Shown: piece after piece, positions 51,222 through 63,200 of the stretch | Layout of the letters: each line of letters begins with the position of its first letter | Position numbering within the stretch: position 1 is the stretch's first letter | Assembly: GCA_024195265.1 (NCBI GenBank) | Contig: JAJLRJ010000009.1 | Location: 7,413,997-7,477,996, forward strand | From: Dendrophyllia cribrosa | Lineage: Eukaryota; Cnidaria; Anthozoa; Scleractinia; Dendrophylliidae | Length of the DNA stretch: 64,000 nucleotides | Direction of reading: 5' to 3' | Translations under genes and position numbers: made by a program | The notes under the pieces: model-generated | What the model was told of the DNA's origin: nothing | The model's database searches: none | The model's input: the letters and a program-made list of their open reading frames with translations, nothing else

Positions 51222-54200
51222 GGGCACCGGGCCATTCCTCCAGATCTGCCACTTGGGACGGTTGCCTGAGTAGGTGCTTTCCGGAAATCGTTCGTACGTG
51301 CGTTGCGGCACATCACTCGACCAAAGCTCATAAAATGTAGCATCTTAATATATCGTCATTTGAAAACTTTATCGCTGGTAAGGGCAGGAAAGCCTCCAAA
51401 CTCAAAACCGCCAAGGGTCATAAGCTAAATCGTAAAGACTTTTGTTCTGGGGCCATCGTAGCTTGATAAGAAATAGAACACAAACCGCGGTGATAAACAT
51501 ATTGAACCAAGAGAAAATAATTGGACAGAGAGGGAGTCTCCCAGTAATGGGTTTGGGATATCTTAATTGCAAAAAAGTTATTTTTAGTAACAATGCGGAC
51601 CACGCAAAAACATTTTCCGGTGAGCTGGTTGACTTCCGGAAGACTCGCTTTCATGAATCAGCGCGTCAAGCCAGGCGGAGTCAGCAAATTAAAAAAATGG
51701 CGACCATCGCGGTGGTAATTTCGCATGTGAAAAAGAAAGTAAAATGGTCCTGTTTGAGCAAAGAACGTTATAAAGTACCACAGCGGCTGGATACATAGAT
51801 CTTCAACTATCTTTATACACAAACTGTTGCAACTGAAGCGGTAAAAAGGGGGCTGGACAATTCAACTTACCGGACAGATGCCAATGAACCATCCACTCCA
51901 ATCTCTTGTAAGCGTCGTTTCTAAAAGTTTGAAGTCGCTTTGCTCGATCGATGGCCAGCCCATCCAAACTTTTCAGACGTGAAATATTTGCATACTGTAG
52001 AATTCAAAGTTGTTATGTTTTTTGTAGTTGAAGGATAGGAGGATTCTCTTCTGGGAAAATCACTTTTTAGGAATTTCAACACGGCAAGGAGTTAAAAACG
52101 CTAAAACCGATTCACATGCATGCATGGATTTGTTTTCTATATGCTTTATACGTTTGGAAGGACTTTGTCAGGAGCATCTTCTTTCCATGGAAAATGAATA
52201 TCAGTTCTGTTGAGGTCAGCTGCCAAGGAACTCTATACTGACAGCCGGGTTAGAGGTTATTTAGAGCCAAAATGTAAGTAAAATTTCTGGAAAAGTGATT
52301 GAATTTTATTTATTCGATAGGCCGCGTGTTCTAAGTTAAATTCATTTATTAAAGCTTACTTATAAAAAGCGAATAAACAAAACACGCTTTTCTAGTAATG
52401 CTTTGTTTGGGACATAATGCAAAGATATAAGACCCCAAGACCATAGCCCTAGTCATGCCAAGGGTAAGACACACAAAACCAAAGTCCACTAGACCATTTT
52501 TTTCAATAAATGATTTCGAAAGAGCGGATCGATGCCCTGCTTGGAAGCGGCCGCCGTTTATACGCTTTGTATTTAGCATTTTTTGCATAAATTTCTATGG
52601 ACATCTTTATTCGCCTTCTCACATTTATGTTTCATAAACGAATCGATTAGATCCTTTTCTGCCAGTGAGTGTAGGTTGCTGAACTTTGGTTGCTGTTATA
52701 ATTTGGATTATTTCGCCAAAATAGTTTCAGAGAAATGACTTTTTTTCGCGTGTACGCGAGTTTTCAGCGTCCGAGTTCACAAAAATAGTTTCCTGACTTT
52801 TCCTTGGATTTTATTTAACGATGCCTCTTTTTAATACGGTTAACACCACTGGCTTATTTTTCATTGAAGTTTGGTTGTAATCTAAGAAGGGAAAGGAGAT
52901 CCAAAATCGATATTTTCGCGAGTAAACCAAGATATTCACTTCAGACATTCTAAAATTCGTTTTTTCGACATTTTCGTTCCAAACATAACAAGATACTTGG
53001 CTTACAATTTGTAGCCTCAGCATGTCTCCACGGCCACAGTTTTACTTTCATACCTTCATATATATTTGCTGGTTCATACAAACAGAATTTTGTAATATCT
53101 TTGATGTCTTTTATCCCGGGTCACAGCTAAGGTAACCGGAAATTCCTGAAGTTTGTCATGCATGCACTCTTACAGGCCCACTTTTCCCCAGCAGTTGTTA
53201 AATGAATGAAAACTTTATTTTTTAACTGAAATTCAGACGATACTCCAATGGCGAAAACAAGCAGGCATCGTTTTGAAATAAACTCCAAGGAAAGGCCAGC
53301 AAACATTTTTGTGAAGCTATTAAATAATGCGTGTAGTCGGCTGAAACTCGCGCGTTGTTTGTTTATAAAGTCCTTAAAATTCTCAGTGACCAGTTATAAT
53401 CCAATCAAAGCAACGTTCGAAAAAAACAACTTATTGATTTTTATGAAACATAACTTGGACAAAGTGAATGAAGATGTCCGATCCATTGTTTTTTATTAGA
53501 AAAGGTAAATAGAAAGCGTATAACCAACGGCGCTTCCAAACAAGGCATCATCCGTAGTTTTCATTTATTAAAAAACGTGGCCTTGGGTATGATGCATTAT
53601 AATATTAATTGCCTTTAGTCTAGAGTGGACCGAGTTTTTGACGTCGTGATACCGTGTTCAGCAATCTTTTAAACTGAGGTTAAGCTGTACTTTGACATGT
53701 ACAAACAAAGGATCGTTGCCGCATGCGAGTTTACTAAAAAGAAATGGTGGCCTTTTATCACAAAGTTCAATGAATAAATTAAGGTACATCACTAGAAAAG
53801 TGTGTTTTATTTATTCGCTTTTTAAAAATAAAATAATACAAGATTTTTTCGAAGTCAATAATCCAAGTACGTATAGATGAAAACTAACTACGCATGAATT
53901 AAACTTAACCTAAAACACGCGGCCTATCGAATAAATAAAATTCAATCACTTTTCCAGAAATTTTACTTACACTTTGGCTCCAAATAAACCTCTAACCCGC
54001 GGCTGTCAGTATAGAGTTCCTTGGTAGCTGACCTCAACAGAACTGATATTCATTTTCCATGGAAAGAAGATGCTCCTGACAAAGTCCTTCCAAACGTAAG
54101 CTTATAGAAAACAAATCCATGCATGCATGTGAATCGGTTTTAGCGTTTTTAACTCCTTGCCGTGTTGAAATTCCTAAAAGGTGATTTTCCCATAAGGGAA

Positions 54201-57200
54201 TCATCCTATCCTTCAGCTACAAAAAACATAACAACTTTGAATTCTACAGTATGCAACTATTTCACGTCTGAAAAGTTTGGATGGGCTGGCCATCGATCGA
54301 GCAAAGCGACTTCAAACTTTTAGAAACGACGCTTACAAGAGATTGGAGTAGATGGTTGATTGGCATCTGTCCAGTAAGTTGAATTGTCCAGCCCCCTTTT
54401 TATCGCTTCAGTTGCAACAGTTTGTGTATAAAGATAGATAAAGATCTATGTATCCAGCCGCTGTGGTACTATTAACGTTCTTTGCTCAAACAGGGCCATT
54501 TTACTTTCTTTTTCACATGCGAAATTACCACCGCGATGGTCGCCATTTTTTTAATTTGCTGACTCCGCCTGGTTTGACGCGCTGATTCATGAAAGCGAGT
54601 CTTCCGGAAGTCAACCAGCTCACCGGAAAATGTTTTCGCATGGTCCGCATGGTTACTAAAAATAACTTTTTTGCAATTAAGATATCCCAGCCAACGCCCC
54701 TAGACTCCCTCTCTGTCCAATTATAATCTCTTGATTGAACTTATTCATTTTTTATAAAACTTGACGTTTCTTATGCTACCACATACATTTTCAAAAGTGA
54801 CCGTTACAGTGTTGAAAACTATACTTATATAGTATTGAAAAGGGACTGGGACCAAGATTAAGTACAAAACTTAACAGTTGATCTATAAAAAGAAACAGCT
54901 AATTAATAAAGCATCAGCTTCTCGCTACTGACGTTTGCATTAAAAGCTGGCTTCAGTTCTTGTATAAACAATGTTTATAAGCTAAATCACTCGTCTTCAT
55001 CTGTAAACAGAACTGTATCAATAAGGACAACTTTGTCACTGCTACATCTCACAAGTGTTACACTAACATTAGAGAGCTTAAGCAACGACGACGGCAACGC
55101 TATGAAAAACGTCACTTGAAAAAAGGATTCGCGCTTTTTTAAACTACTTTGCAGTTGTTCCAATTTGTTTAGTTTGTCTAATGTGTCTGGATTGTCCAGG
55201 AGCTAAATTTGAAGGAATGGCTTACCAGTTCAAATGGAAAAAGGAAAATTAACCGTCGCGTGTTCACGTTCTCCATAAAACCTACAATTTGATCATTTTA
55301 CGTTGTTGTTTTGCAGGGAACGGCAAAGAAATTTACTAAAATGTAAAACGCACGTGCAACACGTGCAGAGGCATTGATTTCGCTCATTGGACTAGTAGTA
55401 TTAGCATTGCTACTCAGCCCAAGGAGGGGGGGGGGGGGGGGGGGGACTCCCTATAATGGGCTATACGGAGGTGCTCCGCCCGAAAGGGGTACCGTTTTGA
55501 GGCTGGAGGTATATGAAAGGGTCGGGATTTCACGAGTTTAGGTATATGAAAGGGTAGGGATTTCTCTAAGAATAGGAAAGGGTAGAGAAACAACACGAGT
55601 TGAAGCATAAAAAAAGTAGGGAAAACTGCCATTTTAAAAGTATGATAAAGAGGGCCTTTCAAAATATAGCAAACAGACGCACGTAAAAGCTATATGAAAG
55701 GGGCACCATTTTCAATGAAAGGTATATGAAAAGGGTACCTGAAACTTTTTCAATGAAAGGTATATGAAAAGGGAACTAATAAAGCAAGGCTAACTGTACA
55801 ACTGGGATTATAATATTCTTTCCATTATTTCGTCAGGCACGGCCTGACTTCTTCAGGGAATAAAATGACTACAAGAAAAACGTTACAATATAAATCTCCA
55901 TGCAAGAAACAAAACGATATAAGATTACAATGGAAAGACGTTACATTTCAAAAATATAGGATGAAACGTTACAATTCAAATTTAAGAGAAAAAAAGGAAT
56001 ATAAGATAACAAGATAAAACTAATGAAAGAAGATACAGTAAACACCCGCGTATAAGAACCTAGTGATTTAACGTTTTTCTTGTAGTCATTTTATTCCCTG
56101 AAGAAGTCAGGCCGTGCCTGACGAAATATTGGAAAGAATATAGTCCCAGTTGCACAGTCAGCCTTGCTTTATTAGTTCCTTCGTATTAATATCAAATTTG
56201 CTGACTAGATCCACCAGGATCCGACGCTTTTGCATTGTCCGTTGGCCCTTGCAGATATTTCCAAAGTGTTCATATGAAAAGGTACCTTTTTTGTCAAAAA
56301 CGGTATATGAAAGGGTTTGGACCTCGGGGCGGAGCATCCCCGTACAAAACTTTGTCGAGTAGTCCCCCCCCCCCCCCCAGGGAGCGGGGGAGGGGGGGGG
56401 AAGGGCACGCAGACGAACCCTGATAAGGCCGAAACAGCTGTCCACAGTTGCATGGCTGTCTCATGGCTGCTAAGGATGATGCCCGCTACCATTGTGGTCT
56501 TAGTGTCCCACCTTAGTGGCTCATTATATAGCATACTTTCGCGCACCTATGTCGGTTTCTGGCTTTGTGTCAATTAGGATCCGGCTAGGATAAATTGAAA
56601 TAATTTTATTAACAGCGAAAGCCCATAAAAAGTCCGAAGATTCAACAGGACTTGCCAATTGTGTTGTGTTGAAATCACTTTACTGCGTCGTACGAGGGTC
56701 CTATTTTGTTTCCTTACAAGTTTCACCTTTCTCCTACAGGGTGCTTCTTCGGCTGCCATTCCAGATTCAGACCCAAGCGTCCTCGTTGTCCCGGATCGTC
56801 CGACTGTTGCAATGACAACTCTGAATCAAGCGTCACAGAGGCTTACGGAGAGCAGGTATCCGTTGTACCCCAAATAAAGTACCAGCTTTAACATCCAGCC
56901 TCCAGAATACAAAATACAAACTGGGGTCGATTAATATGTTGCAACTTTGTCGGATAGTTACGAGAACAAAAAAAAACAACGTGAACTAAATGGGTATGTG
57001 AATCGGTTGTTTTCTTCGCAGACTGAAAGCAGAATTCCTACGAGTGTACGGCGTATAAACGAAGCAGAGGATATGTCAACCTCCGGTGAATCAACTCTGG
57101 TCACCTATCTGCAAACACAGATCACCGCAGACTTGTTGCAGGGCAACAGCACAGGGTATGTTTCTAAACTAGTTTATACATTGAATGTGGAAACCTATCC

Positions 57201-60200
57201 TTGTCGTTCTGAAATTTAAGATTTATGGCAATGTTCTGGTATAAGAATATTCTCGAGAAAGATGTAATGTTGATTGTGTCACGAGCGTGGGACAAAGAAA
57301 GAAATCTAAGTCCCCGACAGGAATCATCATCATCATCATCATCATCATCCTCATCATCATCATCATCATCATAGTTATGGTCTTCCTAAGAGTCGTGATT
57401 AACGTTAACTACATTAAACTAAAAGTTTTAACATAGAACTACTAAATTACACGTAAAAAAATAAAATGCTATAAAAACTTAAATGATCATTGTTTCGTTA
57501 TAATCTTTCCCATACAAAGGGGTTTTAAAATCGTTCAAGCTACCTTTGGCGTATTCAGTTCTCGGTCTGGGAATGTAACAACTTGACTCGGAGTTTCTAA
57601 GATTATGTGTGTGTATATTTGAAATTTTGGTACAACAACAACAACAACAACAACAAAAGTCTTTATTAGTTATCTATTATATAATTTACAAGACAGGCCC
57701 GCAGGTAGCAAAAGCTAATCTTGGCAGGCCAGTCAAATTAATTAAGTACAAATCTGCCTCAAATACAATGTGGAAAGATTATTATGGATTTTATACATAA
57801 TTACAGCCAACTGTTTTAGTCTTTGGTTTTCTAACGATTCCCAGCCAAGCTCATCCAACAAATCACTCTAGCGAACCTCATAATTAGAAAGGGTGACAAT
57901 TTTGCAGCTTTTGGAGTTTGTCTGAAAGACCCTTACCGCAATATTGTCCTACACAGGACTACAATAATTGAAATAGGGCATTACAAGTGCATTGTATATA
58001 TTTATTCTAGTTTCAAATGGTATGACACTACTAATACGCTTTAAGACTGCAAGACTAGCAGATATTTAATTTTCTTTAAAACATCATTAATATTTGGGCG
58101 CCAGGAACCTATAACCTATAACCTTTCGTACTCGCCTCATTAGTCCTACCCCTTGGTTGCTCCAGGCAAGGGATTAAAACTAGAGACATCTACACTGAAA
58201 CGGGGTTGCATGCTAAAGGCACCCAACGAATCTTTTTGCTGAAATTTGAAAAAAAAAATAGAATTTTCTTTGCAGTTTTCCGTTGCGTCAATAACTTGCT
58301 CAAGCATCCAAACAAATCAAATTGTTTTCGTTAAGAAAGATAAACAGTCCAAACTTTACAAGTGGACGCCTCTCAATAACCGCTAGTCATGAATTATGAC
58401 ATGCGAGTTGATGTTGTTAAGAGGTTCGAATGTATTTCAGAAAAGCACCTAAAACATGACGGATCCCCCCCTACACACATCCTCTTACGATGTTGCTTGT
58501 GCTTTTGCAAGATAATACGCAATAATGTGCTATTTTCCTCTATTTCTCTTACCTTGTGTCGTCTAATAAATGCGTTTTTTTCTTAGAATTCCCACCCCTT
58601 TTCGCTCCCTAGAACTCCCACTCTCCCGTACTCATTCCCAGTTTCCTGTGCAAGTTGTAGCCACTGTGTTAAAACACAAATCTAAATTAAACCATCTATC
58701 CTTAGAGCGTACCCCACATTTGTCACACAAGCAGCAGCCGAAATTGACAGTAGTGGTGGAAAGTTAGGTGCTCCAGGCTCCAACGTCAGAATCAACGTGG
58801 AAAGCGGAGCAGTGCCTGATGGAGTGTCCCAGCTATTCTTTTTCGGTGTAGTTTATGATGACACTTCGCTGTTGCGCGATATCCCGGAAACACCCGAAAG
58901 TTCTCTTATTTCTCCCGTGATTCAGTGCGGCCCGGAGGACATAAACCTGTTAAAGCCAGTGGAGATTGTTCTTCCTCATTGCCTGTATGTGGACGAGGTT
59001 AAGAAGACTTCCATAAGCGTGTACAGATGTGAAAAGTATTCCGACGAAGGTGTGTTGATTTACTTTTTCACGACTGAAACAAACTGTAAAAAAATAAGTT
59101 AGGCTGTTAGGTTTACACTCGAAACACGTTCGAGAATAGCAAATCTGGAATGAAGGAGGAAAGAAAAAAACATTAAGGAAAAATCCCTCGGAGCAACAAA
59201 CTCAGCTCGCATAAAATGCTTGGTAAAGGCTGCACTACATCATCCAAAGTGGACTGACTTTTAATGGTAGACGCACATGGTTTAGAGAGCACCTGGTGAA
59301 GTTTCAATATTCAAGTACAGCCTCGAATAACGCAAGTTTATGCTAAGGGACTGTGCAATAATTATCAGGAGGGGGGGGGGGGCGGAAAATGGGCTTCAAG
59401 TAGGAAAATATTAGGTAATACCCCCCTTCAAAAGAACTGAATTTAGTTATTGCCCCCCCCCCCCCCCCCCTTCTGATCAGTCAGAAATTTTGTATGACCC
59501 CCCCGCCCTTCACACACCTTTTATATACAAATACCCAGCATTTTCTTAATATACACCCACCTGTTATTGCTACGAGGTAATGTTTGCTCAAGACGTGGAT
59601 ATACAGCAATTATACTACATGTTTACTTGTTGGACATCCATATCTGGAACAAACATGACCTCGAAGCAGTGTTCGACAAAGCCATCCGATTCCACTTCTG
59701 AATCACTTCATTGCAAATCCGAGTTGCTTGCACTGGAACTCATTTCCTCGTTAACGTGCTCTTGGGTTCCTCGTGCGATGCAAGAATGATCACCACGAGC
59801 GTACTGGAGAACTCGTGCAACCAGTGCCATTTTACCTCACTGATCTTAAAGGTGGTCAGACATGAGGGGTCATGTAGCAGGGACATGTCGCAGCGACATG
59901 TAGCAGCGACAAAAGTTTGTGTAGTACACACTGAAGGACATGTAGCAGGGAGTGTAGCGGGGACATGTAGCAGGGAAAAAATCATAGCGTTTGCACACCG
60001 CATGAAAATGTCGCGGGGACATGTCTCAGGGACATGTTGCAGCGACACGTCCCCTCTTGTGAACTTATACTATCATAATTGTGCAACACCAATCTTGGGG
60101 ACATTTTGTCCCCGCGACATGTCTCACGGTGTTCAACTTGTTGAACTTCATGGGACACGTCGCGGGGGACAAAATGTCCCCAAAATTGTGTTGCACAATT

Positions 60201-63200
60201 ATGATAGCATCAGTTCACACGAGGGGACGTGTCGCTGCAACATGTCCCTGAGACATGTCCCCCGCGACATTTTCATGTGGTGTGCAAGCGCTATGAAGTT
60301 TTCCCTGTTACATGTCTCCGCTACACTCCCTGCTACATGTCCCTCAATGTGTACAGTGGAACCCCGTTAATACGACCACCGTTGGGCCATAAAAATGTGG
60401 TCGTATTAATGGGGTGGTCGGATTAACGAGATTTTCTAGATAAGAAAATGACTGAATGAACGCTTTTTCTTGCCTCCAAAAAGTGGTCGTAATAACGAGG
60501 TGGTCGTATTAACGGGGTGGTCGTAAGGCGGGGTTCCACTGTAACTACAAAAATTTTTGTCGCTGCTACATGTCACTGCGACATGCCCTGCTACATGACT
60601 CCTCATGTCTGACCACCTTAAGACCATGCTGGTTGAGATACATCTTCAATCTGTTGCAATAACAATTATCTATGTTGTAGTGAAATTATGATTTTGGTAC
60701 AATTTTGTCTGCACTGGTTGAAATTTATTTTGAACCAGTGCAAAATATTTGAACTGGAGCAAAATATTTTCACCAGGGCAAAATATTTGCATTGGTATAT
60801 AACTATATTCTACTGTTCAAATGTTGTTGACAATAGCACAATTTCGATGTATTAAAATTCAACTTGAAACAAAAGACAACACTACGAGGCTTAGGGAAAT
60901 AAACCATATAAATCCTTACTATCATTCCCCTAAGCCTCGTAGTGGTCTTGTTTCAAGTTGAATTTTAATATATCGAAATTGGGCTATTCAAATTTAAAAA
61001 TCCAGACACGCTTATCACAATATTCGTCTCTATATTATAGAGATAGAGAAGAATAAATAATCGTATTGCAACAGACTGAAATTGCAGTTCAGCCACAGAA
61101 CAGATCATCATGTCTGTCAGTGAGAACTTGAAATAAAATGTTAAGCCCCCCCTCCTCTTGAGTGACTTAGTTTACTTTGAGCCCCCCCCCTATCCTTGCC
61201 TTGATTTTACTTCATGCCACCCCCCCTCTGGTTTTCCAACCCCCCCCCCCCGCCCCGCTCCCCGATAATTATTGCACAGTCCCTTAACGAGGACTAGCGT
61301 CAAATTTGAATTCAGTTTACAAGTTTCCAATTTTAAACATTTTTGTTGTCCTGCATTTTAAACTGCACCTTAACATCGTGGATAAACGCTCTTACAGAAA
61401 AATATCTAAATCTGGATTGACTTTTAATCCTACATGGAATTTTGAACAGCTGCGCTGGGCCTTGCAGATGTATACAGAAATGGGCGCCAACAAGTTGGTC
61501 ATGGTAAACATAGTCTGCCATCCAGGGGGATGCTTTTTTCACCACGGTCATTTTAGTTATTTATATTCCTTTGACCAATTAACTTAGCTAGCCCTTCGTC
61601 AGAGCGAATCCGCAAGGAATTGTGGGTTGTGTGTGGTTTATGTATCAAACGGTGGAGCTACGCTATTCGCGAGAACATAGTAACGTGAAAAAACAAGAAC
61701 AAGTTAGTTAAATGAAAATCGTTCGTTGATGAAACCAATTTTCATGTTTCATTCCCCCGCCGATTTCATTCCCCCGCCGACGCAGCACCACAGTTTTCTT
61801 TAGAAACTAACCTCTATACTCTGACCTTTATTCATATGTTTTTAAAGGCCCAATGAACTGGGAGAAGGTTCCTTCGGCATCAAAGAAAACCTGTCAGTCC
61901 AAGGCCTGGTTCACGATTAAAAAAAGCACCATCCACATCAGAACGAAGACCTTTTCTTTCTGGAGCGTGTTCACTTGTGGCGGCCCTAAGAGGAAAAGAG
62001 CGACGGTTTTTGTCAGCAGGCCAAATCCACAAGGAGACCTCATGTACCTGCGGTTTTACATCTACAGCGACAACGAGGATTCTAGAAGGGTAACTGAAAA
62101 ATTCGTCTTAACGACTGATTGTGTGTGTCTGTATTTATTCTGCGATATTCGATTTTGTGAAGCAGTTCTCTTCATATTTTGAAAATATAAGTACTCGTTA
62201 ATTACCTTGCGAAGTTTTAAGTCAAAACTCGTACGGGAAGTGCCATTATTTTAACTTTACATTTCGAATTCGGCTTGCTGCCATTACTCAACAATCAAAA
62301 CTGACCGGGACCGAACCCTGAGAGTTGGATCGTGTAGGCCTAAAGATTTTGTGACGTCAATGACTCAACACGTGCCATTTGGCTTTGTTGTCTGTAACCC
62401 GGAGGGAACCGCGTTGAGTCATTGACGTCACAAATCAAGTCACGTGTACCAGATCGCAAACCAGTAGAACGTGGGCTCGGATTTATGAACGGTGTAATGG
62501 CGGACGGATTTTGCGTGATTTTCGTGGGTTTTCGGCCAGCTATTTCTGGGCTGTGTAAGAATATATCAATCTAATATATAGCAATTCGCATTTGTTTAAA
62601 CCTATTAGATACATTTGCGTTAAAAAAAGCGTAAAAGAAATACAAATATTTTCGTCGTAGTGGCACTTAAGTTGAAGGAATGAGTCAATTACGACTAAGA
62701 ATTTTGAGCCCAGAAACTAGGTACTTAGTAATACCAGTACAAATGCTCTCCAGTCCAGATCAATTATAGAGAGTTAAAAAAAACATTACATGTAGTCCTG
62801 TTCAATATATCCCCTGCTCCTCTTCTCTCGCCACACCCTAGCGCCAGAAAGTTTACTTCAGATGTCTTGATCTCCGGGTCCTTTCGACACTCTCATTTAT
62901 AACTCTCATTAAGGGCCTTTAGATCGGACTACGAGTGTGAGATTGGGTACGAGTACGACTTCTAAAACCTAGTTTACGTGCTCTAAATAATCATTTATCA
63001 CACCAGTTATATACCTAGAGTCTTTTTATCTTCTGGTCTGCAACATGAAGCACCAACAACTCTGGGAACGTGACTGGCTTTAAATTCAAAAGTCGTACTC
63101 CTACTCAATCTCGTACTCGTACTCAAATTTAAAGGTCCCTATTAACTTTCATTATACGGTGGAAATCGATGAAACATCACCATCTTCTGTGAAAATTCTA

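Larger units (their letters stand above)
55426..56376. mobile_element. GGTATATGAAAGGG-rich MITE, split by a second element
   Basis: Opposite-orientation relative of 29096-29525: poly-G, GGACTCCCTATAATGGGCTA and GTGCTCCGCCC at the left, GGGCGGAGCATCCCCGTAC and a C run at the right. The interior has TATATGAAAGGG repeats. The 408-bp element at 55772-56179 sits inside it. Confidence 0.6.
59346..61284. mobile_element. 1.94-kb element with perfect 21-bp TIRs, TA duplication, private to copy B
   Basis: GGGACTGTGCAATAATTATC (preceded by A) at the left and its exact complement at 61264-61284, with TA on both sides. Copy A has the empty site at about 31575 (GCTAAACGAGG). C/G-rich tracts lie near both ends. 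The interior hosts a 769-bp fold-back, a mariner-type MITE and another inverted repeat. A Tc1/mariner-like superfamily is suggested by TA. No intact transposase. Confidence 0.85.

Noticed and set aside
59711..60370. 219-codon open frame in the 769-bp fold-back
   Set aside because: It follows the palindromic GACATG repeats through both arms, and a similar frame exists on the other strand.
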